In this document: piece by piece, positions 10,221 to 23,164 of the stretch
How the letters are laid out: each line of letters starts with the position of its first letter
How positions within the stretch are numbered: position 1 is the first letter of the stretch
Source of the DNA: Acanthaster planci
Lineage: Eukaryota > Echinodermata > Asteroidea > Valvatida > Acanthasteridae
Assembly: GCF_001949145.1 (NCBI RefSeq)
Contig: NW_019091367.1
Location: forward strand, 2,707,428 to 2,732,354
Length of the DNA: 24,927 nt
Direction: 5' to 3'
Position numbers and translations under genes: made by a program
Notes under the pieces: model-generated
The model's database searches: none
Seen by the model: the letters and a program-made list of their open reading frames with translations, nothing else
Told to the model about the DNA's origin: nothing

Positions 10221-11460
10221 CTGTGCGCCCAAGCGGAAACACACAAAGACCGCCCCCCCTCCCGGATGCCTGATTGGCATTCCGCCTCCAAATGGCGCTA
10301 GTTCTCGGAGTAAAAGTACACTGCTCCCGCACCCCAGCCTGCATTGTCTGATGAGTAAGCATTTGAACACAAGGAACTGGATAAAAACAATAACTTAAAA
10401 AAAAAATTGTCAAAACCAAAGCGTGGGGCAAAAGGCTGTGATCCGACTAAGAGCACGAAATGGAAAGAAAATTGCAGCGCCAAATCAATACTCAATGGGG
10501 AGCCTATTGTGGAGACGTCAACGATACACACCGGGGCCCGTTGACGAATGTTGGCTGAACAGGAGGAGGGGGGGGCTTGTGATGTGTGGTGTGAGAGTGT
10601 ACTCTTAGTGCAGGGGCCGGCTGTAATGGTGTGCTAAATTAAACACATCTCTGAATGCATTAAGCAAGATAAATTGTTGAGCTCATACAGTTGGAGGGGC
10701 CCAATACAATCAAAATTGGAAAGCCATATCACTTGTACTTTTCAAGAGGGGGGAGAAATCAGTTCTGTTGATGGGATCTCAACCACTGCATTTAACTGCC
10801 GATTTTAAACAGCTGGAATAATTAATACCAAATCTACATGTATCACCTCTAAAAATTCAGGCCCATGTCCAATGCATGCATGCACCAAACTGATGTGTGT
10901 CTGTGCGACTACCTTTTGTGAATAAATTTCCCCCCCAAAAAGGAATTGCTACAATAAACTGTAAACTGGTACATTTATATACATGCATGTACACGTAAAA
11001 GCACAAGTTCCTCTTTTTGAATTTTTCAGACTTCCTGCAGGAGGATTTTCAGAGGACCAACTTCATACATTAAACAAGAATTCAGGCATTGACTTCTAAA
11101 TAAGACAGATGTTCAGCATCTCACCGGCTGCGGTGAATGGGTGCTCATGCCTGATGCACATATAGTGCAGAATATTTAAATATTTAGAGAATTTCATCTT
11201 GTTCTCGTAAAGTGCCGGGCTGCAACATCTCACACAAGCAACAGTCCTGAAGTGACCTTGGAATCATGACAAACGAATTAACTTTTAAAACAGAATAGAC
11301 CATTCAAATACGACTCTGGATGCATCTCTTAATACAGTGCGCAGCAAAAATGTCAGATATAGGAAAAATGAAGTGCACAGTATAATGAACGAGGAAATTT
11401 AACGCGATGGAATCGCTTGCTCATTTTGTGATGTAAATGCCAGCACTAATGACTGTAGAA
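10221..11460. other. Non-coding; small CpG cluster at 10225-10330
   Basis: A modest CpG cluster with C-rich GC-box-like runs and an ATTGG (inverted CCAAT) motif lies near 10225-10330. The remainder is AT-rich with words such as AATTAAAC and ATATTTAAATATTT. No exon, RNA gene or transposon was recognised. Confidence 0.35.
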
Positions 11461-13355
11461 ATTTGTACTTGTGAATGATAGACAGTTTCCTTCCCCCCTA
11501 CAAATCTGCTCTCAAATTATCCCCCCTCAAGCTTTTTTGAGTACGGTGCATCTCCAGTCTGTTACCCCGAAATGCCTTGGCCCCCAAAAAACACTTGGCC
11601 GGTCGGATCGGCAAACCCTTGCTCGTGCCACATCGGGATGGCATTTCATTCGTTTCGCCAGGGCACCTTGGCTGTTCCTCAGAATGAAAATGTCAAGTCA
11701 ACAATAAAAGCCTCCTTCAGAGGGGGGCCGTGTTACAATTTCTCAAGCACGTGGGAGAATGGCACGAGGCCGCGGGAAAGCAAATGCATTCCCAAGGAAA
11801 AAAAAAACAGGAAAGGAAAAATAATTGCCTGGTTTTTACTAAAAAAACCCTGAAGTACTCCTCACAGGTGTACGGATGAGTCACCATGGTAAGATATGGA
11901 CAGGGTGACAAAAATATGCACAGGCACTTCAGAAATGTTTTAAACAAAAACTGGAAAACCTTTCGGACTGGCGCTAACAGCGAGCTGACACTAAGCGCAC
12001 ACTTGACGTGGCCCCTCCAGGTATACGCTGAGGCCCGGTCTTCATGTCATGCTGATGCAGCGTTGTGCTGAATTTCAAAAAGGTGAAAGAAGAAAGTAGC
12101 GGTACGGCCCCCCCTGAAAAAAAAAAACTTGCCAGTGTCTTTCAATGAAGAATGCATGAGGCCGCTTGAGGGTGTGAAAGCAGCACCTACGGTATCCTAT
12201 GCATGTATCCTACATGCAAGAACCTTCAGGGAAGTAATCATGCCAGTTGGCCAAGGCAAAGTAGGCGAAGTAGGTAAAGTTTTTTGGTCCCCCCCTTTTT
12301 TTTTTCAAGACGGAATGACACTAAAGCGGTCCAGGTTAAAGATATTCAGCCTGCTGGCATGATTCCCAGTGTTCCAAATGAACTTGCTACCTTTTCAGGG
12401 TGTGGCTCATGAATTTCCATGGTGTTTGGGAATTTGGTCGGGGGTAAAAACAGAAGACTGTGTGGCAGGAATGATAGGTTTCTTTAGCTGTGCAGTAAAA
12501 AATCCTTGTCGACTTAACACTTCTTACCCATTTGTTGGCAGCCATGACTGGCTTCTAATTTTTGTTGCTAAAGTAGGAACTGTATACAAGTATATGTAAA
12601 CATAAGCATCTAATGATGTCCCCCTACATACATTGATACTGCAGCTGACATTCTCAACAGGACTCCAGAGTGGGTCAGGCAAATACACGTAAATGTAAGC
12701 ATGAATGTGTGTAATGTGTTACAGCGGTTCTACGTTCTTTTGTACACACTAGGAAATATTTACAACCTAACACAACAAATGAAATGAAAAGATGCCAAAA
12801 AATGAATTTGAAAAATCTTCACAAAAACACAAACTCATTTCCACCAGAACTGTCAACATCTCAAAAATGTGCTGCCAGAAAGAAGAAATGTGAAGTTACA
12901 CACGGTAGCCTACTCTGCTTATACAAACTGAGAATTAAGTAGAAAGGTTTTCTTCAGAATATAATAAGTAAACCCCTTGACAGCTATTTTTTTCTTTTAA
13001 TTTCACAAGCCAAGGTCAGGACCGGAAAAGGGTAATAAACGCTTTCAGGTAATACATCATCTCCACGGTAACACCTGCTTTACAATCTTAGACATGATAC
13101 CAAGGAATACCGGTACCTGGTACATCAAATGTACCTTAACAGCGGGCCATGAATCACCTGGGCTTGGCTGGAGCATGTTCACATACACAAGTATGTAACC
13201 GTAGGAACAGTTCAAAGGTAAACCTGCTTGACACCTTGCAGCCAGCATGCTGGGCATTGACAGACATATCCGGGGTTGGGGGGGGGAAGAGTGCCAGTCA
13301 CAGACAAGATCAAACAGAATTTGAGCAAAGTGTGAGCAGGTTTCTCCATTAACTA
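11461..13355. other. Non-coding; small CpG cluster at 11565-11660
   Basis: CpGs cluster at about 11565-11660. The rest contains homopolymer runs (A-runs near 11799 and 12117, a T-run near 12297) and AT-rich DNA. Open frames of 60-93 codons on both strands show no domain. Confidence 0.35.
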
Positions 13356-13540
13356 CTGTACATGTACATGCAAACAGTACAGGCCAGTGCGTACCCCTGT
13401 ACATGTACATGCAAACAGTACATGCTAGTGCGTACCCCTGTACATGTACATGCAAATAGTACATGCTAGTGCGTACCCCTGTACATGTACATGTACATGC
13501 AAACAGTACATGCCAGTGCGTACCCCTGTACATGTACATC
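13356..13540. repeat. 41-bp minisatellite containing GTACATGTACATG
   Basis: The start CTGTACATGTACATG recurs at 13356, 13397, 13438, 13479 and 13526, giving periods of 41, 41, 41 and 47 bases. The 47-base copy carries one extra 6-base ACATGT unit, so short-unit slippage sits inside the longer repeat. The shared tail is GCAAACAGTACATGCTAGTG then CGTACCCC, with single-base differences (for example caaaca to caaata in copy three). It accounts for the repeated CTCT/MYMYR-like residues in the open frames that cross it. Confidence 0.92.
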
Positions 13541-14464
13541 CATTCCTCATAGCCATGTGAAGAATGAAATGTCTCCAGTTCCCCCAGATATTTTACCAAG
13601 CGGCACATCACAGGCAAAACAACTGATTGCAATGTGTATGCTTCAGTATGAATACAACCATCACGCTACACCACGAATAACCACATTCAATAAGATTGTA
13701 CAGAATGCTATATCAAGTGACTATGTGTTAACACCTCCAGTCTGCTTTTTCACACAAGAAGTTGGTGCAGTGGAACCCAAACGCTCCATTTTTTATACAC
13801 TTGGTCCATGGTTTAAAGGTGACTTGCCATTGTGCTTCACCTTGGGATTTCTTCTCCAGGTTCGTACATGTATGCATACATATCTGGCTGTATGTAATGG
13901 AATGGCAACTACTCCACAACTCAGACATTTATTCCCACACTGAGCGACTACCAGTTCACTGACCAGCTGGGCCAAACTTTGTACAGCTGTTAACATAAGA
14001 GAAGTTACTGCTTACACAATTGCTAAGCAAAACCTGATTAGCAGTAGGAACCAGTCAGCACGAACACCATTTTAGCTGGTAAACTCTACTACTGTATTAT
14101 CTTTTAAAAAAAGTACTGCATTGAACACAATTCTCTTGAAATTGGCCCCTGGAAGATGCTGGCTTTTCAGATCAAACTGCAGGATAAGGGGACTAAAAAT
14201 GTAGCCAACCTCACATTCATGTTTATGGATAATAATGGCGAATTTAAAAACCACATGCATGTTTGTACATCAATGTATCTATCAGTACAATGCTGCATCA
14301 TTATGATCCCTGTGCCTTTCAAAGGGACCACGAACATTCCTCAAACCATCTATGTACACTCCCTGGGCCCTGGGCCTGGGGACTATACAGCTCAGTGCAG
14401 GCATTCCGGGTGCAGCAAATGGCAAATCAAACACAACAGCCACCCCTGCCCTGATCACAACTGC
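13541..14464. other. Non-coding stretch
   Basis: Overlapping open frames of 63-152 codons on both strands, none with a recognisable domain; the longest starts inside the minisatellite. A GGGCCCTGGGCCTGGGG run lies near 14366. Nothing else is seen. Confidence 0.4.
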
Positions 14465-14606
14465 AGCGTACCTTGTTAATACTCATGGGCTGAGAGAGGC
14501 AAACAGGGGTACAGCGCCTTGCCCAAGATCACAACAGATGCCTCTCACTGGATACAAACTCCTGACCTTATGACCGGGAGTTAAAAACCTTAACCACTGG
14601 GCCAAA
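14465..14606 (-). mobile_element. tRNA-derived SINE, reverse orientation
   Basis: On the minus strand the element starts with a tRNA-like head, GGCCCAGTGGTTAAGG (A-box-like, near 14588-14603). About 30 bases later comes the decayed B box AGTTTGTATCC (14550-14560), where GGTTCGAATCC is expected. The body CTTGGGCAAGGCGCTGTACC and then GCCTCTCTC follows. The same order of head, B box and CTTGGGCAA...GCCTCTCTCC body occurs in the copy at 23.2 kb. This is a retroposed, transcriptionally decayed copy; the 3' end is uncertain. Confidence 0.72.
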
Positions 14607-14609
14607 CAT

Positions 14610-15510
14610 CCCCCTGAGGGAGGGAAAATGAAGAGGGAGAATTAAATTCACATCTTTTATTCCAACTACTCATATCAAGCTACTTTAAAATTTGTTTCAA
14701 ATAAGTACCGCGTCGTATATTACCATTCCCCTGGGGGAAAAAGGCCCCCAAGATGGAGTGTATTTCTAAATTTGCCCCAAGAGCAAAAAAAGACCCTTCC
14801 CAGCTTCCTCAAAAAGGAAAAAGTGGTCAATTAGTTGTACAAATATTTTACTTCAAACACACAGCTCCAGTTCATCACAACCCCAGCAGCTGAGGGGTCT
14901 GTGGAGAGAGGCATGACCAGCTATTTTTTTCTCCCTCTCTGTTTAATGGTTGTTTCCTTGCAGGCTCTTGTTTTTCTCAAATTAACAATTTGTTAGATGT
15001 CATAATTAAATTTCTGAAAAGGAAACCGTCAATCTTTGGAGTGGCACAAATTCAGAGGTACATGTATGGGCCAGTGATTACCCGAAGCGCTGCAAATGAA
15101 ACAGCAAAAAGAGGGGACCAAGAAAACGCTGTTTACTCCAGGCTACAAGTGCAGCCATATTGCTAGCTCATTAACATCTTCCATCTGTCATACGACCATG
15201 AGTGTGGAGGTTAAGCCTTTTATCCCACAATTGAAACAATATACATGTAGGCCTGACCTCTGAAATGCTGAAACTGACATAAAAAGAAAAAAAACCAGAA
15301 GGACATTAATATGTTGTTCCACTCCCTTCAATAAAAAAGTCAGCCTCTTCACTGAAATGCACCAGCAGAAATCAGTTAGTAAGACAACACTCGAGCTGCA
15401 TGTGAATGTACATGTACATTATTTCAACCTGGCGACAACGATAGGAACAGGAAGTCTATCGCTCCATGGTGGCGTCTCCAAAAGTGAAGTGAAGTTGACC
15501 GCTGAGAGAG
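14610..15510. other. Non-coding stretch
   Basis: AT-rich, with homopolymer runs and a 13-base palindrome TAACAATTTGTTA near 14984. It could contain conserved non-coding DNA, but nothing in the sequence alone proves this. No exon seen. Confidence 0.35.
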
Positions 15511-15512
15511 AT

Positions 15513-15557
15513 GTGAAGATCCACATAGCTCGGTGAAGATCCACGTGGCATGGTGAC
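15513..15557. repeat. 20-bp short tandem repeat
   Basis: GTGAAGATCCAC starts at 15513 and again at 15533, and a truncated third copy (GTGAC) starts at 15553, giving an exact 20-base period with a few substitutions. Confidence 0.75.
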
Positions 15558-17250
15558 GCTGCAGGGACAACGTGCCTTAAGCTCTTGAATGTGTGGGTTG
15601 TCTGACACTGTCCTCAGAACTCTGATCCTTTCATTGAAATATTAGATGTTGGTCTCAGTGCTCGAGCCAAATTTGTAAAACGTTTGAAAAGGGGTCCACT
15701 GACATCTTGGGCCACTGGCCGATTACTTCGTGGCATTATTTAGACCTCAATCATCATGCCGGTTTTTGTGCATGACGCATTGAGAGTGAGGTTCAACTCT
15801 TATCTTCAACCTGTACCACCTGGTACAGGATACGTATGCACCTGTGAACCGCAAAAAGAGGCACGTACAGGTACCTGTATGCATGCACTCACATGCATAC
15901 AAGCTGGCACATATCTACATGTACGTACTGCATAATGTGTAAAGTACTGATAATAGGTGTGCTAACATTGAAGAACTTCACCCTATATAGGATTCATGTG
16001 AAGTTTGCAACTCCTAAGCTTGAGTTGGGAGTGCTGTGCCTAGCCGAACAGTAACGTACATGTACAATCCACTGGTGAAAACTTGTTTGCAGATGTTCCC
16101 ATGAAATGCTGTGTATGTGCATAGGGGTGTTCTAAGTGGATGATACACATATTTGTACAGTGCCCTTATCAATGGGTAGAGAAATGTGTGTTTGATTCCA
16201 TACTGACTATTTCCCAACATCTGGTCACTGTAAACAAGCTCCAAGCATTCAGTTTCTGTCTTTTTCTTATTCCTTCCACCCTAACTCCATGGTGTGATTT
16301 ACTAGGAACCTTCCTCATCCTTGCAAACCCCAGCACCATTTGTATAGAAAACTACCCACATAAACCGTTGGACTTTGTTTACACGTATTTGTGGTGTGCC
16401 TAAACCCACATAAAACATGGTCAGTTTACTATGCAGTACTCATCCTAACAGATTCCAACAAAGCCTGGTGTTGGTGTTTGGCTGGTTGGGGATGGTGAGG
16501 GTCAACTCTATTCTCTAAGCGGCACAGAATTTTATGACTTGCCAGTAATTTATTCCGGTCTCTCCTCAAAATGCCATATATCAATGCAGACTGATATCAC
16601 AGGCTGGGATACTGGTGCCAAATCAACAACAATCTTTCAAATGAGACATGACAAGTGTCAATAAGTCCAGAAGACAGCAGTCTGTCTTGTGGTCGTGAAG
16701 AAGGGTGGTGGTGCATGATCTAACAGCAACATGGCCAGTTGTTTGAGTGTTTTTGTATCCTCACTGGGCATTCCTGAAAAACAGGAATAGTTGTGCATCT
16801 GTACTCGGCATCAGCGGGTGAGGCAATTTTCCACAACTGTCGTCAGATTAGTTACGCACGAAATCTCATTCGAATCAATCTCAATATTGGGCCACAGCGT
16901 CTTGATGACGCTTCTGCTCTTGACAGTGATCAAATCTCCTCACCCTCTGCCAGGGTCTCAGAAGCATAGAGGAATTTTTTTTCCCCCTCAAAGGAGTGAT
17001 AGCACATTTATGACCCTTTAATTGTCCCGGGATCAATAGAGCAGTCCTGAGTTACAAATGAAAAAAACGCAACCCCTGTCCCTTTCAGGCACAGTGACGA
17101 CAAGAAATAATACTTGAGTTTCTACCTCCATGGATGGACCAACACCAGGAGGTAGGGAAGGGAAATGAAGCTGTGCCAACCACTATAGAGGCAAATAAAA
17201 ACAACTGCCAGATCTTGCAAGGGTTTGGATAGCGTACAGTACTCTGTGAG
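15558..17250. other. Non-coding stretch
   Basis: No supported exon. A perfect 14-base palindrome TACAGGTACCTGTA lies at 15866-15879 among ACATGT-type words. The open frames have no domains. Confidence 0.4.
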
Positions 17251-18389
17251 ACTGCATTAGTTAGCCTGTTGTAAAGATGAATTCAGTAGGAATGAGATTG
17301 GTTGGGAATGAACTTGAATAGGAAGGATAAACAGAGGGTGGCAACTCGAGGGGCACTTTAACCGGTTTAATGGGACAAGGTACAGTGCATGTAGCTGTTT
17401 CTCATACCAACCAGTGGGCAGAATTTGAATAACTACTACATCAAACTTGAATGTCTTTTTAATCAATGTTGCCATCTTCCCTCGCAAAGCTGCCACGCTT
17501 CTTTGCAAGGCATGAAAAAAAAAACCTCATCTCATTGTTAGTGGCAACTGATTCAGGGAAAGGTGTGTGTTGTCTTTAGCAAAATTTCTTTGAGCTTTCA
17601 CATGGATGGCTCTGGGCACAAATAACTGGGAAAAAAGATTTGGTTTACTACAAAAAGGCTTTCACAAGGCAAAAATCGACATCAAAATGCACAGCCACAT
17701 GAGGAAAAAACAGGGCCATTTCAGTCTAGACGTTGAAAAGTCAAGACCTCCGGCAAAGATAGGTACTGGTACCTCATAAACAAGAAGAAAATTGAAACAT
17801 CATAGGCATGCATCAATACACTTGTACAGAAATGGCCCAATGATACAGAGAATACTTTGCCTACAGACCCACACTACAGCACAAGACTACTGGGAAATCA
17901 TAGCTCACTTCATTTCCGGATGGGCAGAGCTTTTCTAAGGGGGATTACGTTTTATCAGGTTCAAGTGGGGGGGGGATGATTTGGATAGGGGTTGTTCTGC
18001 ATGGGGGGAGGGAGGCCAGCCAATGACATCCATGTACTGAGTGGAGCAATGTGGACGTGTTGGCATCTTCATGTATGTGGGTCAGGGCAGTCCCCACAGA
18101 GGCTCATTTCGTCTGGTAGCCTTCCCCTTTATCAAATCATGACTGGGAACAGAGACATCAAAAGTTAGCCGACAGGACTTGGAAACAAGGCTATGCCTTA
18201 TTCAGTTGTACTTGGCAACAATGACAATAAATTCTCTTCAACAATGAATGGTTGAACAATGATAAAGCCATTTATAAATTCTTATCTAGCAGTACAATGC
18301 ATACATGTGTCAGAGTACTCAATGTATCTGAAGGAGAATCAGTATGAATTATCTACGGTAACCAAACTGAGTGGTACAGGAGGCTGGTA
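17251..18389. other. Non-coding stretch
   Basis: Homopolymer A and G runs (A near 17516, G near 17966 and 18003) within otherwise unassigned sequence. No exon, RNA gene or transposon is recognisable. Confidence 0.4.
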
Positions 18390-18426
18390 ACATGTACATG
18401 TACGTACAGTGTACATGTATGTGCAC
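18390..18426. repeat. GTACAT-word cluster
   Basis: CATGTACATGTACGTACAGT followed by GTACATGTATGTGCAC, overlapping palindromic ACATGT/GTACAT words. Confidence 0.75.
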
Positions 18427-18640
18427 AGAATTTGCGTATGACTGATTCAAATTTGTACAGATCATGGAAGCAATCTACTGTACTTGTGAACATATGCATG
18501 TGCATTACTGGATCAAACATCAATGATCAAGGCAAAAAAAACTACATATCTCCACAAGCAACCTTGATGACAGGTTGGATATATGTAATCCTACAGTAAA
18601 ACCCCATACTCACCATAGGATAGTGTAAAGATTACGCACA

Positions 18641-18692
18641 CACATGTATAAATGTACATGTACATACATGTACATGTATACTGTATACATGT
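18641..18692. repeat. ACATGT/GTATAC palindromic repeat cluster
   Basis: About eight overlapping ACATGT, TACATGTA and GTATAC words in some 50 bases, able to fold on themselves. The 67-codon minus-strand open frame here (18591-18794) is Tyr/Met/Thr-rich because it reads through this repeat. Confidence 0.75.
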
Positions 18693-18699
18693 TACTGCA

Positions 18700-20084
18700 A
18701 TTCGGTAGGTGATTGAATGGTCTTCATATGCACTCCCCACACAGAACATGGCAAACAAATGATTCACTCTGTAGTGAACACGACAGACCTGCAAACACTA
18801 TGCCCCAAGATGGTCATCTCAACCAGATGCACATGCAGCTTGGAAAATATTGATATTCCCAACTATACAATGAAGGATCTAAAAACAGCATTTTGACATT
18901 TTCTGCGTGGGGGCCGAGGTGGCTTCTCAGGGGCCGCTGTTGAAAGACTTGGCCCGCGTATTGATTTCTATCACAATGTCTTCAAGCAACAGAGGAAGGG
19001 TGCATCAAAAAGGAACTCAGGCCCCAACTTGGTTGGGAGGGGGGGAAGATATGGCAACTTGCACTTTCTTCCCCCCTCTTACGTCAATCATTACCAGGTA
19101 AGGGCAGGTAATCTTGGCAAGGGGCTGGGGTGAGACAGGTATAGGAGGGCAGGGTGATGGGTGATGCCATCGAGCCCAGATGAGAGAGTGAGTCACTGGG
19201 CCACATTAAGTTGACGAGAACCGCTTAGCTAGTTCTCTAGACTCTGAGGGTCCCCGGCACTGGATTAAAGCCATTATAAACTTACTTTCAAGATGGAAAA
19301 AAAAAATCAAGCAGGCATTTTACAAAGGGAGAAAGTGTTTACACCTTGGTAAGGCTGGGACTGACCACTGCGGAAGCGTGGGGATGATTTGGCGGTGACC
19401 GTGTCTGTCTGCATTAAAACATCGATGCAACAGTGCCATGTGACTCCAACAAATCAAACAGGTCATCCTGACTTTGAGCTATAAATAAAAGTGGTGCCAG
19501 GGTTGCTACAAGGGAAGGTGGGACACCATAAAAGGGACATGGTCACCACCGACCTCCATGATTTAACCTTGAAGACAGGGAAAAACTGCCACTGATACCC
19601 CTGAATGCAGCACACTGAATGAGTGACATCTAATTACTCATCTACAGGTCTCTAAAGTTGGCGCTCATAAATTAATCCCAACTTTCCCAGGTCCTTAAAA
19701 CTCCATCAGGCTGGGGGGGGGTCTCGGATGGAGGAAGGAACAGCCCAATCACTTTTTCTGCACATTACATGTATTATGAAGCCTGCTACCTCCTCAAACC
19801 TGAAGTACGTGTACCAAGGATGTGGCACAAATTTTTGCACAGTGGAAGAGTGTGGAAGGTTGAGACCGATTCCTTCTAAACCATGGCACACCAAGTTTGA
19901 GTCAAGTAGAAAACGCCAAAAAAAATTCACTAAGACGATAGGAAATATTAATGACTAACATCAGCCTAGTCAGTATTGTCATATTTGCATACCTCCAAAT
20001 GATGTTTAAATTTTAATAGATCAGCAAGAAATACTACTTTGCCGAGGGGTACTGATGGAGCCAAAGCTCTGTGGTCATGAAATT
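18700..20084. other. Non-coding stretch
   Basis: No supported exon. A plus-strand CAG|GTAAGG donor-like site lies near 19095-19102, but the open frame before it (18907-19101) lacks any domain. G-runs occur near 19038 and 19713. Confidence 0.4.
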
Positions 20085-20105
20085 TACATGTACACTGTAC
20101 ATGTA
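20085..20105. repeat. 21-base near-perfect palindrome
   Basis: TACATGTACA, a central C, then TGTACATGTA: the two 10-base arms are exact reverse complements. It is another instance of the ACATGT word. Confidence 0.85.
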
Positions 20106-20850
20106 TCAGTTATTTATAATCGAATAAAAATCAGGAATACTGCAAGTCAGCACTCTCCGCATGCGTTTTTCTACACTGTTCGGCCAAACTAGCAAAGCAT
20201 GTTCGATAATCATTACTGCACCTGCATGAATAAAGTGAAGCAAATAATATCCCACTGTGCAGAGGGCCCTTTTTTTTTGGCGCTTCTGAATGACCCAGAT
20301 ACATAATGTATTGCCACGCCCCTCACATCCAACCGACCAATGGGCATGTCGGGCTGCCATCACCTGACCTGTGCGGGACAAGGGTGTGCTGGGCCCCATT
20401 GGCCTGCCTCGGCCTGCTCCACATTCGTCGGATTATCCCCTCCAAATACCAAATCGGGTTTCAACTAAAACCTGTAACCCAACTCCCGCCGTCTGGTAAT
20501 ACCTGCTCTTCTTGTAACCCTGTCTTCCTTCGCAATTTTCAACCGAGGGGGCCCAAAAAAAGTGACAAAAATACAACCCCCAAAACTGAGAGAACTGCCC
20601 CCAGAGGAGGAAACCTATTTTTTATTTTGTCCACGCAGGTTCTGTAGAAAAAAAAAATCATCACGTCGCACTGTAACCATATCTGCCGCAAAGTAACGCT
20701 GTATCGACCCGCTCAATTCTGTTTTACCGCCAGGGCTCGCTTTCTCCCGAGTCAATGAGTGAGTCACCAAGGTATGTGAGCATGCACCATAAGCATATGC
20801 TGAATAAAAGTTGGACGGGGGGCAAAGTCGTGATCAGCCAATGGCCTACG
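20106..20850. other. Non-coding; GC-richer part at 20300-20470
   Basis: The part at 20300-20470 is GC-richer, with a CCACGCCCC box and CCAAT (inverted ATTGG) motifs near 20315-20340 that would suit a regulatory region. Open frames on both strands lack recognisable domains. No exon seen. Confidence 0.3.
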
Positions 20851-20857
20851 CATGCAT

Positions 20858-20912
20858 GCTGTACATGTACAAGTGGTCTGGGTACCAGCACACGTACATG
20901 TACCGTGTGTGC
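20858..20912. repeat. GTACATG palindromes with CACACG/CGTGTG arms
   Basis: GTACATGTAC at 20861-20870, then GCACACGTACATGTACCGTG and TGTGC, an imperfect palindrome of about 25 bases centred on TACATGTA. Confidence 0.65.
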
Positions 20913-23164
20913 TTGTACTTTTTGAGGTCTTGAGATAACACTGTGGTCCCCATTTGTTTTTCCATTACCCCTTGTAAAAACAATGCAAAATTACAGGTAT
21001 TCCCATCTACTACTTAAAGCAAAAACAATCCAGTATGGGGTCTTGTCAAAGCAATCGTGATGTGCATGTGTGCAGTGCAAATTCCTTTAATAAGATGGTT
21101 GCTCTGAATTTCTTTTACAGGTGGGAACTATTTTCACGACCAGCACATCACTTGTTGGTTATCCAATACTGCCACAATTTTCTTTTCTTATGGTATAATC
21201 CTAATCAATCATTCGGTTGAATCAACTATTGATATGTTATAAATTACGGCTAACGGTGCAACTCATTTCCAAGTAAATGTATTTTAATGCCCACGCATAT
21301 TTTCCAACACAGTGTACCATATCTGTCAATAACACCCTATTGATAAGCTATTGACAACAAAAAAATCTGGCGTAATCCACAACCTTTGGTACTTGTCCAA
21401 GCACAGTGCGAGTGAATCGATATGCACAGCTTTGACACCCAGTGGGGCTCAATGATATGGATATAGGTCAATGAGGCTGATTAATGTTATTTCCAGTGAC
21501 ACCAGTCTGGGGGGACTTCAGCCAAGCATAAGCATGTACTATACAATGTGTTTAAAAAAAAAAGGAAACCGAAATTAATTTGTTAATATGTCGAAGAAAT
21601 GAAGAACTTTATCTTTTTTAAAACCACACTGTATTAGGAGTAGCATTGCTTACATATCTGATCATGCATAGGGAGAGGATATCCATTGTGCACATGTACA
21701 TGTAAGGGGGGGTACGAGGCATCTCCACTCCTCAACCTGTAATTGAAACCGTCCATCCTTCACCGGTGCTATGCTCATCAGTATGTAACTAGGTCAGTAT
21801 GGTTATATTTCCAAGGACATCCTCATCTCCTTCTCCCCCCTCCCCTCTGAGGAATCGGGGGAGGGGGGGGAAGCCAGCTCCGTACTCCCCCTCCCCGTCC
21901 GCAAAACCCTCATCATTATCACAGTAGAGGTACTTGATGAATGACCTGCTTGTCACGGCCAGTGACGAGGACAGGCTTCTTTTCGTTTTCTAATGGTGAC
22001 ATGCTGGAGGGTATATCCCTGATGGCAACAGGAACATCAGGTTTGAGTATTCTTGAAGTACCTTCCCTCTAGTGCTCCCTTTTTTTAATGAATGGATAAT
22101 GCACTGAATGCTTGATAAGATCACGCAATCTATGTCTGGCAAGATGTGCTGATTGGAGATGAATGAAATTTGATCGCTTAATAGGGCTTGTCATACTTGC
22201 ATTTGGACTTAGGGAATCCTAATTTTTTTAGAATTGAGTGGGCATGATACAATCGTGTGGATGCATGAATGTGCATGTGAAGGTGTGAGTTTTCCAATTT
22301 CCTAGATTTCACTCCATGTGACAAGCTTTGCAGTCTCCAACCCTGAACTTTCTGAATAATCAATGTGATACAAAGTACGCTGTACACGTCCATCACTGGG
22401 ATTTAACGGATAAGCCTGAGCGATTTTTGGTGTGTGTGCTGAGATGAGGTACTCGCTAAAGAAGTTGAAAACGTAGAGCAAATTCTACTGGACCATGAAT
22501 AAAAACCTACGGAACTGACTCCGCCTAATTTTCATACCGACCTCCTAAGAAGCACTACTGTTGTACCGTATTACAGGTATGCCAAATGATACCAAGGATA
22601 TTCTGGTGTCACAAGTTTCCCCAACTTAACTGAAAATTGCCTCATCAGAGGTTTGCTCCTTCTCTACAGACCGCTACTCCCACTACACCCCACCCATATT
22701 CTAGCAAAACCTTATTCCAACTCTGTCGCCCCCTCCAAAGACCAAGGCCTGCTCCAGGCCGATAAGACGAGACTGTCTCTTGCTCAAGAAATCATGGTCA
22801 GAGAATCATGCAGAGAGAACCCAGAATGAAACATACAAAAATACAAAATGCCTTGGCACAGGGTGGGGCTGATAAAGTAAAATCCGAGGGCGGAAACTGA
22901 CAAGAAGTCACATGTATGACAAATCACCTGCGGTTGGCAGACTAATGTCTACCGGACATCAATAATTTTTATTTTTGCGCTAACGTTTTAAGGTGTTTCC
23001 CAATAGCATTACCAGTCTCTTTTTGGACAGTTGCACCACTCAGAAGTGTATTGGCTTAACACTTAGAAACCACTGTCTTGATAAATTATCAATCGTCGAT
23101 AAACAAAAAATTTTTTAAAAGGTACTGGTACCTTGGGCTCCAAACATTTCAAGATATCATTTGT
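20913..23164. other. Non-coding stretch
   Basis: No supported exon. Two purine/pyrimidine blocks (CCCCTCCCCTC and GGGGGAGGGGGGGGAAG near 21836-21873) could in principle form unusual DNA structure. The remainder is unassigned AT-rich sequence. Confidence 0.4.

Noticed and set aside
13356-13540. CRISPR-like array
   Set aside because: The copies are continuous tandem repeats with no unique spacers, in eukaryotic-looking DNA.
13485-13943. 152-codon plus-strand open frame
   Set aside because: It begins inside the minisatellite and shows no recognisable domain or codon bias.
18591-18794. Minus-strand exon ending at GTGAGTATG
   Set aside because: The frame is mostly translated ACATGT/GTATAC repeat.
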